NCBI GenBank assembly: GCA_018296165.2
Contig: JACKQL020000024.1
Location: 124,001-188,000, forward strand
Direction of reading: 5' to 3'
Source: Termitomyces sp. T153
Taxonomy: Eukaryota > Basidiomycota > Agaricomycetes > Agaricales > Lyophyllaceae
Length of the DNA: 64,000 nt
This document shows positions 21,834 to 33,273 of this stretch, piece after piece; within the stretch, counting starts at the first letter, position 1; each line of letters opens with the position of its first letter. The position numbers were made by a program, and so were the translations under genes. Below the pieces are notes generated by a model, which saw only the letters and a list, made by a program, of their open reading frames with translations, was not told where the DNA came from and ran no database searches.

Positions 21834-23891
21834 TGTCATGACCCACTCCCAGACCTCTGACCCTCTTTCACAAGCCATCCACTCCCCCTGGAGTTCCCCC
21901 CAGACCTACTCCAATCATTGTTCAACCCCTGACACCCACTTTGGCTAACTCCAATGCTCCTCCAGCAAATCCTGATGTGTCCCCTGACTCTGCTGCTTCT
22001 TTGGCAAACCTTGACAACCTCCTGGCAAACCATAGCACATCCCCTGTGGGCCTCCTCAGCTCCCCCTCTTGCCTACAAGGCCCTCAAGCCTCTCTGACAC
22101 TTCCTCTGGTCCAGGCATACATCACTAAACTATCCCCATGACCCACACAACTCCTCCAGAGCTCTCCAACAACTGTGGGAGAGACTGCATACCCATCAGA
22201 TCCCATCAGAATGTCACCATGGCCCACCCTCTGATCAGAGCTGACACCTGTCAACCATGTGTGGCTCCAATGAGCCCCACCATTGCACTCTCTGTCCCAG
22301 AGGAAGTTCAGTAGTTAGTATATAAGATGTAGAGTAGCATCTGTTACCTTAGTCTTGATATTACTTGGTTACTGTTTCTCATTCCATTCTGTGTTACATT
22401 TCCTGGTCTTGTCTCTGTTTCTATTTTTAGTCTCAAATCTATCTCTTTCTCAGTTCTGTCTTGTCTTGACTTTGTCTTGTCTTGTCCACCTCTGTTTCCT
22501 TTGTCATTCCTAAGTTCCTTTCAACTCTGATGTCATTACAAACTCCATGCACATGCTATGACCCTTCAAACATTTATACAATAACTCCAGACCTCACACT
22601 ATGCTTGGCCCCAGAACCTATCACACTGAATTGATCCCTCATCAAACTCCGGCTCTGCTCCCATGACTTGCAAAGCCTCCACTGACCCTTGATGTGCTCC
22701 TATGCCACCTAGTGCCATGCAGGAAACCTAAGAAGAGGACCTAACACTAGTCACTAGATAGGGTAGCTGGCAGTAGGAAGTTAATAGTTGAGGGTGAGTC
22801 AGTAACCGTCGCAGAGAACTAGAGCGAAAGTTATGTTGTGGAGTGAAGTCGATAGAGGTTGGTAAATGGGTTGCTAGCCGTAGTCACTAGCATTGTTAAG
22901 TCGGATTAACTAAAATAGGCACCCGCAGTTGGCACCACACTAAGTCAAGGTCGAAGTCAAGGGAGGCTTATTGCTAAGCCAGAGTCGAAGGCAATAAAAA
23001 GAGCAAAAGAGGCAAAGTGTCTCTTGCTGGTAAGCTTAAAGATAGCAGTTCTCCGATTGTTCTTCTCTGTCCCTTTAGTGTCTATGTACAGTCAGTATTT
23101 ATACGTTTCAAAGTATAGTATGGGAAAGTAAACAAATAGGCACCACTAGCAATGGCGTCTGTCACTGTGTTTAGGGTGCATACAAGGCGTCAGCCTGTAA
23201 CTAAGTGAAAAATCATAGGCGAAGTCTTGGCAGCACCTAATTGCAAATGAAACCAAAAAGTAATGAGTCCAATGTCAATACCTGAAGCGTAGACACCGTT
23301 CAAGTATGTTGGTAAGCTCAGCAAAAGAAATGATAGTAAAAAGGTATGCGTCTGATAATTTGTCCATATATAGTAAGAAAATGCCATTTCGTCACTAGAG
23401 TCACTGGGGTCACTAATAATTGTCACTAGGGAGGGTCTAGGCCTTGATGATTTAGGCCCAAGTTCCAGACTCCATGTGATGTTTCTCATGATCGGTAAGT
23501 CTTGTGGTCACTAAAGTCTCATGCTTCAGTCCAATCCTCAGGCTAAGTCTTGTGTGCTGAGTGTTGTGACTTGTGTCAGATTCAAGGTAGTCAGCTGCTG
23601 CTAAGTCCAAAATGCCAAAAAATTAGTGCTCAGCAATAACTGGGGCTCATCACTCTGCAACCCAAACACTTGCTTATGGACTTGTACCTGATGCCTGCCA
23701 AGCCTAACATTTAATATACTTGGTCTTAGACTTCCCTGGACCATCCCAGACTTGCTTGGACTGCTTTCCTTTACAAGTATCTGAAGTCCAAACCATCCCT
23801 GGAGTGCTAGGTTATGAGTGCAGGATATCATGTCTGCCTAGTAAGGACTTGCCTAGTTAAGCTGAGCCTCTGTGATCAGCGGAAACTGACA
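21834..23891 (+). mobile_element. Decayed 1.2-kb LTR, interrupted by another LTR
   Basis: Begins TGTCATGACCC and ends AAACTGACA. It aligns by eye along its length to the CpG-rich solo LTR at 29858-31137 (shared CTTAGTCTTGATATTACTT, AGTATATAAG, GGACC..GGATC, TAGTAAGGACT and GTCAGCGGAA-type segments). CpG is nearly absent here, the matching positions reading TG or CA. A second LTR (about 22693-23578) is inserted in it. The outer flanks AAAAC and TAATA show no duplication. Confidence 0.75.
22693..23578 (-). mobile_element. LTR family A copy, CpG-rich (young)
   Basis: On the minus strand it starts TGACACAAGTCACAACACT and ends near GGAGCACA. Inserted in an older LTR. It keeps many CpGs (for example AACCGTCGCAGAG) that the related copies at about 25697-26720 and 28990-31283 have lost, so it is the youngest of the three. 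A TATA-like GTATTTATACG lies near 23095. No exact target duplication was found, so ends are uncertain by a few bases. Confidence 0.7.
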
Positions 23892-23989
23892 TAATATCAA
23901 GACTCCCACTTATCCTGTTCTCAATATCTGCATATAACCCTGCATACAACCCTGCCAGCTACTCAACCAATGTTTATGGTAGGCTGGTA

Positions 23990-25395
23990 CCTGAAAATTA
24001 CTATGCCATGTTCTATTCAAGCTCCCCCACAGATCAGTATGTTCCTTGTCATTGGACCCTGGATCTGAACCAGGCATTCTATGCTCCTTCTTCCATCAGC
24101 CAGGAAATACCTCCAAGCTGGTGCTGCTCCCCAATGTTCCCTGCTGATGGCAATTATCCCTGCATGTACTTCAGAGAATTTCCTGAAGTACCCCCAGCAC
24201 CACACCCAACTCAGCCTACCTCCCACCCACTCACTACTACACTTACCCCATTCCCACTGTGGTCCCAACTCCTCCAGAACAACCAGATAATTATTTCCCC
24301 TCTTGACTGCCATTTCCTGCTTAAATCCCTAATTATTTCCCCTCTTGACTGCCATTTCCTGCTTAAATCCCTCCTTCCTCTAGACAGCAACAAGTTGAAG
24401 TATACATCCAGCAGCACAATGAAGTCCTCCATTCCCTCTGCCTAGCCTCTGCAGAGTTTGCAAGATGCATTTGTGCCCTCCTCATTGGCTTAGGTTACCA
24501 CAATACCCTCACAACTCTGGAGGTCTGGGCAGATTGCCTCCTTGACTTCCATAAATGCTATTTGCAAGGGACCCTCCTTGAGACTATGCAAGGCACCTTG
24601 GAAATTGACACCAATCTCTGGAATGAGCTCCATGCTCTGGTCAAAGAAATACACACCAGCCCAAACTTCCATCAGTTTGAAGATCCTCTGGACCCCACCC
24701 ACTCCTTCCATGTACAATGAGAGGAACCTGCCAGAGCACAAAGCAAAGCTCTGCCCCCCATTTCCTGTCAGCAAGAAGGACTCAACACTGTGTCCAACAT
24801 ACTGAGGAACCTCAATCCTGCTGGAGGACTTGTTGACCAACCCACTACCCATACCTTGGCCCTCTCCACTCATTCCTAGGCAAACTCCATCCCCAGTGCC
24901 TTCTATATCTGAGACCGACTTGCTGCCCCTGAGCCCTGTACTCAGAGGCCCCCTTCCCACATTGACAATGACAACCAAACTCTCTTCTATATTGACAAGC
25001 CTGGCAACTCCAGCAAAGAACCTGCCCCTTGCAATGGCCCTTTCCAAGATAGACCTCCTCACTTTGACCTCCATGCTTCCTATGGAAACACTCCACCAAA
25101 CATCTCCCAGCCCCACTCAAATGCCCCAGCTCCTCCATGTCAACCCATGGGCCCTGGAGCACTCCAACTCCCCTTTTCCAACAACCTCCCTTGTCCTCTG
25201 CCAGCCCCGCTATCCAACCCCCCCCACTGACAATAATTATTTTGGACTACTGACTCCCAGAGGACCCCCTCCCCTTGCTTGGCCCTGGGCCCTCCTCCAG
25301 GCAACACTGGCCAACTCCCAGGTGGTGGACCTCCCAATGGCAGACCTCCAAGTGGATGGGGCCTGGCCATGGACAACTTCCCTCCTAGGCTTTAT
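23990..25395 (+). pseudogene. Gag-like coding remnant of an LTR retrotransposon
   Basis: Plus-strand reading in shifting frames gives VPENYYAMF, a Ser/Pro-rich start, then LEVWADCLLDFHKCYLQ.. and a Pro/Gly-rich tail (PPGNTGQLPGGGPPNGRPP) typical of basidiomycete gag-like proteins. Frames are broken by stops such as TGA at about 24718. A perfect 42-bp tandem duplication (24289-24330 and 24331-24372, 14 codons) lies in it. The opposite strand has a long open frame (24490-25116), which I consider a shadow. CpG is essentially absent. Confidence 0.5.
24289..24372 (+). repeat. Perfect 42-bp tandem duplication
   Basis: Two identical adjacent copies beginning AATTATTTCCCCTC. The length is a multiple of three, so the duplication keeps the frame of the gag-like remnant. 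Confidence 0.95.
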
Positions 25396-25692
25396 AGTTG
25401 CAAGACTTGAATCTGAAGTCTGGGGCTAATAATGAGGTATGATTCTTCAATGGGTGTATAGAAAACAAGACAGTATTTATAGTAAATAAAATTGATGAAA
25501 CCAAAGGAGGCATCAACAGTGAACTGGCAACATAGGTAAGTAGATGTACAACTTCCTCATTGAGATAAACTTTGCTCATCAGCTCTTGATCACTCTTTGT
25601 GGCAACAACCAGTCATCAATTGCATTGGCTGGATCAAAAGGACATGCTCATGCCAAATATATTGACATTTGTCACCATTATATCCATGAAAA
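25396..25692 (+). pseudogene. Junction fragments: gypsy LTR piece and copia RNase H tail
   Basis: 25396-25530 matches (same strand) part of the gypsy LTR at 58187-58781 (ATCTGAAGTCTGGGGCTAATAAT, ACAGTATTTATA). 25590-25692 encodes a copia RNase H end (SSIALAGSKGHAHAKYIDI CHHYIHE, read with the gap). It is cut where the next LTR begins. Confidence 0.6.
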
Positions 25693-25696
25693 TGTT

Positions 25697-26720
25697 GATG
25701 TGCTCCTATGCTGCCTAGCTGCCATGCAGAAAACCTAAAAGGAAGACATAAACACTAGCAACTAGATAGAGTAGCTGGAAATAGGAAGTTTGTAAGAGTG
25801 AGTCAGTAACCGTCCTAGAAAACAAGAGCTAGTTAGTGTGGAGTGGACAAGTGAAAAGTGTTGCTATTGCTAGCCTGAATTGCTAGATGGTAACAAAAGG
25901 TCACTAGGTAAAAGAAGGGGAAAAGAACAAAGGCAAAAGAGTTGCTAAGGAAGGAGGAACTAAGTGGTAGAAAGGGAGTTGGGAATGAGGAATGAATGGA
26001 GTTAAAGTGTAATGGAGGGGGACAAATGCAAAGTAGTTGCTAGCCATAGTTGCTAACATGCTAAGTTGAAATAATGCTAAAGGTGCCCACAGTCAGCACC
26101 CACACTAAATCAAGGTTGATGTCATTAAGACTGTCACTAAGTCATTGGCAATGGCAGAGAAAGGAGCAATAAGAGATCTGAAGCTGGTAAGCATAGAGCT
26201 AGTGAGGGAGAACAGTACTCTGTTCATTGTTCTTGTCTCTATGTACAAGCAGTATTTATACTGTTCATAGGTATAGTAGTTAGAAAGGAAATAGTAGTTG
26301 CTGCCAGCAATTGCATCTGCCAAAGTGTTTATGATACATACTGAATGTCAGTCTGGTAACCAAGTATACATATGCAATGTTGATATGATGCATAAAAATT
26401 GTCAATCACAAGAAAAGAGCCTTTCCAACATCAATACCTGAAGTGTGTTTATAAGCTTGACAAGAAAAATGATAAGTAAGGAATCACACAACTGTCAATA
26501 TATCCTTTTCTGGAGATGAGGTAGTGTTGTTGCCAAGTAATGTTGCTAGCAATTGTCACTAAAAAAGGTCTTGGCCTTGTCATTCTAGATCCAAATTCCA
26601 GACTCCACATGCTGTGGCTTGTAATCCATAAGTCTTGTGGTTGCTAAAATCCTATGCAAAGGCTACAGTCATTCCAGACCTTGGGGGCTAGGCCTCATTG
26701 GAAAGTCATGGCTTAGGGCT
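25697..26720 (-). mobile_element. LTR family A copy, decayed
   Basis: Related along its length to the copies at 22693-23578 and 28990-31283: shared GAGTCAGTAACCGTC, CAGTATTTATACTGTTC and CAGACTCCACATGCTG segments. Almost all CpGs of the young copy are TG or CA here. Its minus-strand start near 26720 is blurred. Confidence 0.65.
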
Positions 26721-28370
26721 TGATGTTGTTCTGAACATCTGGGTGAGTATTGAGGAAGATGTGCATCACACAGTGCTGGTATAGAAGCCTGATGTTTTTT
26801 CCTTATTTGGTCATGGGCTTTGCACTCATCAGCAAAATGGAAGCTACAATATTTGGTAATGTGAGTAGAAATAAGAGTACCAACATGTTCCCACATGAGT
26901 AATTCAATCATTGTATTATACTAACTAATAAAGAAGTTGAATTTCTGAGCTTGATGCCCAAATCAAGTAAAATCTCATAATGTTTCTGCAATAATTATGC
27001 CCAACTTGGAATAAGGGTATCTACCAGATATAGGATTATATTCCCCTCACCTCATTGAAGCCTTGTAGGATTCCATCATAAGGCAAAGACATTCTTCCCT
27101 AACTTATTTTCTTACTACAGAATAATGTGTCATATATTGTTGTTCATGCTATGTAATGTATTCTCAGCTATGTTTGCTATATCAATCTTCTAAAATTGTC
27201 CAATTAAGCAGTGTAGTACTAGAGCAATTATACTTATCAAGCAGTTGCAAATGCAAGTGAACCCATTAGTCCATTCAATCAGCCCAAACTCATCCATTGC
27301 CACTTCCACTCATATATCCATTCCACTCTCTATCCTCATCCTCTTCACCATTCTCTTCACCATCATAGTATTCTTTGTCATATTTGCCATCACCATCATC
27401 CTCACCTTGGCCCTCTTCACTGTTCTCCTTTGGATTCTAGTGTGTGATCTCTCCATTGTTGGTGGTGTACTGAATGGCAATCCTCAGTCCATTGGGATTC
27501 TGACTGTCCTTCTTTGCACAGATTCTTTGGTGGGCAAACATCATGAATGAGCTCTTCATGGCATGGGTGTTCCTCTTGGAGTGGAAATGCTTGATGCTGT
27601 TCATGTTGCAGAGGGCATTCTTGATAGTATGAGTGCTTACCAGGCTAGCAATCCTCAAGTTAATATCAGTGCCTATTATGTTCAGGCTGGCATACCTTGC
27701 ACTGATGTTTTGGCTGATGCTTTGCCTTTGATATGATCTCCTTTGGCTGCACTTCACAACACTAATTCTCTTTCCATTTGCATTCCTTTTTCTCATGTCA
27801 GTGTTCTACATGCTCACCTCCTCTCAGGCCTTCATCCTCAAACTCTCTTGCATGATTGCCCTTTTCATGGTGGTGCTTGGCTGCATGCTTCTCAATCCAA
27901 GCTCTCTTGAGATGAGAAATGTCACTTTCAGGTGTTGGTGGTGAGGGAAGAGCTTTGCATTTGGGGTGAATCATGCTGTTCCCTTCATAGAAAATTCTAG
28001 AATGTATGTGAGTTAGCAGATATGGTAGGTACAAATATTACTTGTTCAAAAAATCTAGTGTTTTGTGTGCCCACAGATTGTCTGATGGATAAAACAGGTT
28101 GTGAATATTGTAGTAGAAGTCTTCAATCAAAAAGAGTGTCTTGCATCCTTCACTGAGTCATTGAACTCAGTGCATGTTGAAGCTGAAAGTATTATAACAA
28201 TAAATAATATTACAACATTGTAATCTTACTTGGCATGCTGCATAGGCTATAATAGCAGGTGTAACGCTTGGAATGTTGTAAATCATTGCAATTTACTTGT
28301 GTAGTCACATGCTTCTCTGGCCTTGCAATACCAGATCCAAACAGCATGTGCTGGCATGCCTGAAGAAGCA
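26721..28370 (-). pseudogene. Unidentified repeat DNA with minus-strand coding remnants
   Basis: Minus-strand frames at 28034-27798 (SHLKRAWIEKHAAKHHHEKG..) and 27796-27437 (..CKVCQPEH.. in a neighbouring frame) read on into an acidic Glu/Asp/Gly stretch, as if one broken protein with His/Cys-rich and acidic parts. I do not recognise it. The plus-strand hydrophobic frame at 27245-27550 is the complement of the acidic stretch and is not credible as a membrane protein. Confidence 0.3.
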
Positions 28371-28506
28371 TATTTTATGTACTATTGTTGTTCTACAAGT
28401 TATAGGGCCTCCACTTGCTCTTCCACTGTGAATAACCCCAGACACAATCAAGACAGACTCATTACTCTTTGGCACACAGCAGTTTGCACATTGAGACAAC
28501 CTAAAA

Positions 28507-28990
28507 ATGTCCTCTGTTTCATCTATAAATCCACCTACCTTCCCAGAAGAATTGCAGTTTGATGGGACCAACTTTGTACACTTCAGAAATAGGGTACTCA
28601 TTGCAGCACAAGCTTGTGGAGCATGCAGATACCTCAATGCTACTATCCTTAAACCAGACACCACCAAAACAAACATTAAAAGCCCTACAAGCACCACTGA
28701 AATGGAGACACAGGTCCCACTACCACCAGAACCCACAGACTGGTCATTGACAAACCCCTCAGCAAACAAATGGGACATCAGGGATGCTTGGTTGCTTGCA
28801 CTGATCATCTACAACTGCAAGAACTAGGTTGGGTTATGAACCAAAATGGATGGCATGGCTGCTGAGGCTTGGAAAATGCTCCAAGATGCCTATGGGGTGG
28901 TATCTGATGATAAGACCCACTTATTGCTGAGCACCATTTTCAGCATTTTTGATTGGACAGCAGCTAATTATATTGTACATGACCTGGCAC
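28507..28990 (+). pseudogene. Copia gag, first part
   Basis: Reads MSSVSSINPPTFPEELQFDG.. then NFVHFRNRVLIAAQACGA, the typical start of copia gag (UBN2-type). After one stop at 28825 it continues MDGMAAEAWKMLQDAYGVVSDD and is cut at about 28990 by the inserted LTR. An ordinary dead copy. Confidence 0.75.
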
Positions 28991-29967
28991 AAGTCATAAC
29001 ACTTAGCACATGAGGTCTAGCCCTAAGGTCTGGAATGATGTAGCCTGTGCATGGGATGTTAGTGACCATGAGACTTATGGATCACAAGCTGCATCATGTG
29101 GAGTCTGGACATTGGATCTAGAATGATGAGGCTGAGACCTTTCTTAGCAATGACTGCTAGTGACATTTCCTGGTGACAACACCATCTCCTCTCCAAAAAG
29201 GGATATATTGACAGCTGTGTAATTTCTTACTTATCATTTTTCTTGTCAAGCTTACAAACATACTTGAACATTGTCTACACTGCAGGTATTGACATTGGAA
29301 ATGCTCTTTTCTTGTGATTGACAATTTTTATGCATTATATTGACATCATATATGTATACTTGGTTACCAGACTGACATTCAGTATGTATCATAAACACTT
29401 TGGCAGATGCCATTACTGGCAGCAACTAATATTTCCTTTCTAAATACTATACTTACAAACAGTATAAATACTGCTTGTACATAGAGACCAAAAACAACAG
29501 AGTACCGTTTCCCCCTCATTAACTCTCAGCTTACCAGCTTCAGATTTCTTATTGCTTTCTCTGTCCCTTGTCATAGCCAATGACTTAGCAACAGTCTTGA
29601 TGACCTTGATTTTGACTTAGTGTGTGTGCCAACTTTGTGTACCCCTTAGTGTTATTCCAACTTAGTGATGCTAGCAACTATGGCTAGCAACTAGTTTGCA
29701 TTTGTCCCCAGCCTACTTTGACTTCACTTCATCTTTGTTCCCAACTCCCCTTTTATTGCTTAGTTCCCCCTTTCTTAGCAACACTTTTGCCTTTGTTCCG
29801 TTCCCCTTCTTTTACCTAGTGATCTTTCATTATCATCTAGCAACTTAAGCTAGTGATTGTCACAACCCGTTCCCCGAAACCCCGCACATCGTCCATCAAC
29901 CCCCCGAACCCCCAAAGGGACCCCCAACGCTCCGCCAAACTTCCGCCCATGCCCCGCGCCTACTTCA

Positions 29968-30135
29968 GCTAACTCCGATGCCTCCCCGGCTAACTCCGAC
30001 GCCTCCCCAGCTAACTCCAATGCCTCCCCAGCTAACTCCAACGCCTTCCCAGCTAACTCCAACGCCTCCCCAGCTAACTCCGACGCCTCCCCGGCTAACT
30101 CCGACGCCTCCCCGGCTAACTCCGACGGCCCCCTG
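29968..30135 (+). repeat. 21-bp minisatellite, 8 units
   Basis: Unit GCTAACTCCGACGCCTCCCCA with single-base variants (C/T, G/A, one CTTCC for CTCCC). The related LTR parts at 41450-41530 and 42650-42720 hold only about three recognisable units, so the array has expanded in this copy. Confidence 0.9.
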
Positions 30136-30429
30136 GCCAACTTCGGTGCCTGCCCTGCAGCCACTGACACTTACCCTGGGCCTCCCGAACCCCGAGAACC
30201 ACTCCCGCTGTTCCCGATCTTTGCCACCCATCACCAACTCAACACCCTGGTTCCTCTGACCTATTTCGGAGTATCACGACAACCTCGGGGCAACCCGCGT
30301 TCTCCAATGATCCCATCAACGTATCAGCACGGCACGATCCTCGATCACAACCGACACCCGCCCCCTCTGTCGAGCTCCGCCAAGCCCCGCCGCCACAGCC
30401 GACGTACCCCGAAGTCCTCTGGTAGTCAG

Positions 30430-30436
30430 TATATAA
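30430..30436 (+). promoter_or_regulatory. TATA box in the solo LTR
   Basis: TATATAA in AGTATATAAGTCATCGAG. The same motif, mutated around it, occurs in the decayed relative (AGTATATAAGATG near 22320) and inverted in the foldback relative (near 42345). Confidence 0.6.
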
Positions 30437-31283
30437 GTCATCGAGTAACTCTTTGTACCCTAGTCTTGATATTGCTTAACGTTACCTATGGTCTGATTGT
30501 TTCCTTTTTGTGTTTCGTGTCTCGTTTTCTTATCTCAGTCTCCCGGTCTTATCTCAGTCTCCCGGTCTCATCTCAGTCTCCCGGTCTTGTCTTGTTTCCA
30601 TTTTGTTATCGTTCTCGTTATCGTTTCGTATCTCTATTCGAATCTACTCTTGTCCCATGTCAACACCATCCCATTTCGTCTGACACTGTCTCAGTGACTC
30701 CGTCCAATCAGTGTGCCCAAGTCTTCATCAACCTTAACAACCTCATGAACTCCGCAATCACGATTACGAACCCCAACACTCCTTTACCAGGTCTGAACCT
30801 CGCTCTTCGCTCGGTCCCAGACTCCATCAGCTCCAAATGATCTCCCATCAAACCTCGGCTCCGTTCCCATTGATCACACAGCCACCTACTCCCTTGCTTC
30901 CACAAATCTCCCGTACGGCCTTCTGCCTGAACCCCGCCAAGACCGTCTCGTTTCCTCACAATCCGACTTCTCCGGACCTCCCCGGATCTGTCTGGATCAC
31001 ATCCCCCCAACTACCCGCACGAGCCACCATGGCCCGGAACGTCTTCGAGTGTTCGGGTACCAGTGCAAGGGGATCACGCCCGCCTAGTAAGGACTCGCCC
31101 AGTGCAGCTGAGCCCCCGGGGTCAGCGGAACCTGACAGTGATAGTGACACTTGGCATTTCACTCTTCATTCCCTTCACACCTATTAGCTCTTGCTTTCTG
31201 GGATGGTTACTTCCTATTGCCAGCTACTCTATCTAGTTGCTAGTGTTAGGTCTTTCTTTTGGTTTCCTGCATGGCAGGTAGGT

Positions 31284-32516
31284 GGCATAGGAGCAATGGG
31301 TGCAGAGAACCACTTGCAATCCAAAAAAATGCTGGCAGCTGGAGCAGACTTTCTTACCCATGTTGCCAACCTTTGCACCAAGTGGATGGAAGCTACAGAG
31401 ATAGGGGTGAGGATTGACAATACCACATTCTGCTCCATAGTCTTGAACTTGCTTCTCAAGTCTTGGAACATGGTCATTGTCAGTACATCTGCCACTAGGA
31501 CCTCCATCAACCTCATTGCTGGACTAATAGTTCACTGGGAGCATTTAAAAGTGCAAAGCAGTGTGGGTACTACTTTGGCAACTGTGCTCCATGCCACTGC
31601 CATCAACCATAGACCCACTAAATCTAAGCTTGTCTGCACAAACCCAAACTATGTTTAATATAATCAAACACATTATGAAGGAAACATGTTTGACTGCCAA
31701 GAATGGGGACATGGTAATTAAGATTCTCCCAGGTGAAAACCTTCTGATGAGATTGAACAGCAGCAGTCCTGTGTGATAAGATGTCAGACTGGTGGCTTTG
31801 GCACATATGAATATGTTTTCTTCTCTTGCTCAACCACTTCTTTATTCTGGTCAACATACTTATTGAGGTCTTCCATACATTGATGCTTTCTTTCCCTAAG
31901 AGCAGAATTATGCTTCTTGACCAACAACTGTTACTAGAAGGATGGAGAAAAGGAAGGTCAATTTCTACCAAGCTTCAGATATTGTGAACAAGCCTTAGCA
32001 AAGCTTGCAGCAATGCCTGCAGTGCTGAGTAACCCTGCCCCCACTGCCAACCTAGCTCAGGTACCTAATCCCAACCCTGCACCACAAGTGACATATGCCC
32101 TAGTTGCCCAATATACATTAGCAGTGCTGCCTACTTGGACAAACATCAATTCCCCTACATTTATAGATTCTGGAGCAAGTGATCACTGCTTTGTAAACTG
32201 TGATGAGTTCAGCAAATACATGCCCCTTCTGATTCCAAGGGAGGGTAAGGCCATGACTGAAGATGGCACTTTTTGCATTGCGGATCAGGGAACAGTGAAG
32301 AAGATCATCAATAATGAAGGCAGGATTTACAAACTGGTTTTTCATAACACTCTCCACACCCCTGGACTAGTGGCAAACCTGATTGCCATTGCAAAATTTG
32401 ATGGTGCAGGCCTCTTGATTGTATTCAGGCAGGGCAAAGCAATAATCAAGGATGCAAGTAGAAGGGAGGTATTGTGGGGCAAGGAGCTAATAGGATGTAC
32501 CTTCTTACAGCATTAG
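31284..32516 (+). pseudogene. Copia gag second part and protease
   Basis: Resumes gag with LTHVANLCTKWMEATEIG and LIAGLIVHWEHL; a degenerate zinc knuckle (MFDCQEWGHGN) lies near 31690. After several stops the protease site FIDSGASDHCFVN is at about 32160-32200, in an open frame to 32516 (AKFDGAGLLIVF..GCTFLQH). Confidence 0.75.
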
Positions 32517-33273
32517 ACACAAAGCCACAGATGCAGGCAATGGTGGCTTGATCTCCAAACATTCCTGTAGATCTTGACAGCTAGCACTGCTGTTTTGGTC
32601 ATGCTGGTGTTGATAGTATCCAAAATCTGGTATGTAAAGATCTGGTTGAGCAGCTTGTTACTCAGGAGGAGCTAGAAGTAAAGGGGCTGTGCAAAGACTG
32701 CATCTATGGAAAGCATGCAGCAAGGCTATACAATGGCATTCACAAACTTGAGAAACAACCCAATGAGTGCACACATGTTGACCTGTGGGGACCAGCCTCA
32801 GTCAGATTGTTTACTGACACATCATACATGATGCTGGTAGTGGACAGACATACCACATGCATGACAGGATATTTCCTCTCATGGAAATAGCCCTGTCCAC
32901 CTACCATACAGAGTCCAAGCATCAGACTGGTTAAAAACTGCTAAAAATCCAAGTTGATGCTGAATGCAAATGGCTCAATGAGTTGTGGCATTGCTGCACA
33001 TAGCATGAGATTGTTTTTGATGTAACCACCCCCTATGCTCACTCACAAAATGAACTTGCCAAGCACTGTATTCAGATGGTAATCAAAGGTGTGTGGTGCA
33101 TGTTGGCTGAGAGTGGCCTCCCAAAAGACTTATGGGCTGAGGCAGTGTCAACTCAGATATACACCTAAAATCTTCTCCCTTTGGCATGTCATGCAGACAA
33201 AATCCCTGAAGAGAGTTGAACAGGTGAGAGACAGAGTGTAGCACACTTATGTCCTTTTGGCTGTGCAGGGTTT
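32517..33273 (+). pseudogene. Copia integrase remnant
   Basis: CFGHAGVDSIQNL, KGLCKDCIYGKHAARLY and ECTHVDLWGPASV show the HHCC zinc region and first catalytic Asp. YAHSQNELAKHCIQMV marks the region of the catalytic Glu. Frames shift and stops intervene (for example TAG near 32888). Confidence 0.75.

Larger units (their letters stand above)
29858..31137 (+). mobile_element. CpG-rich solo LTR, 1280 bp
   Basis: TGTCACAACCCG..GGAACCTGACA, flanked by GTGAT at 29853-29857 and 31138-31142. High GC and many CpGs in a CpG-poor neighbourhood mark a late insertion. It has a TATATAA box at 30430-30436, a 21-bp minisatellite at 29968-30135, and a short pyrimidine-rich tandem (TCTCAGTCTCCCGGTCTTA type) near 30533-30590. 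A 327-codon open frame (29857-30840) crosses it but is repeat-driven and begins at the LTR edge, so it is not called a gene. Confidence 0.9.
28990..31283 (+). mobile_element. LTR family A copy interrupted by a solo LTR
   Basis: Starts TGGCACAAGTCATAACACT and ends near GGCATAGGAGCA, lying inside copia gag. A 1280-bp solo LTR with its own target duplication is inserted at 29858-31137. Contains ACAGTATAAATACTGC near 29460 as likely promoter. CpG mostly lost. Confidence 0.7.

Noticed and set aside
24490..25116. 208-codon minus-strand frame
   Set aside because: Antisense to the gag-like remnant; long because CpG and stop codons are rare in this composition. Gly/Val-rich with no domain.
27245..27550. 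Hydrophobic 101-codon frame that looks like a membrane protein
   Set aside because: It is the complement of an acidic Glu/Asp-rich coding remnant; Ile/Leu/Phe runs result from that composition.
29968..30135. Regularly repeated units considered as a CRISPR-like array
   Set aside because: Units are directly adjacent without spacers; a minisatellite in a eukaryotic LTR.
29857..30840. 327-codon frame with NSDASPA repeats
   Set aside because: Begins at the LTR edge, driven by the 21-bp minisatellite, and the opposite strand is equally open; not a credible gene.
28990..31283. Target duplication for the LTR inside copia gag
   Set aside because: The flanking bases (TGACC and ATGGG) do not match, so no duplication is claimed and the ends are given as approximate.
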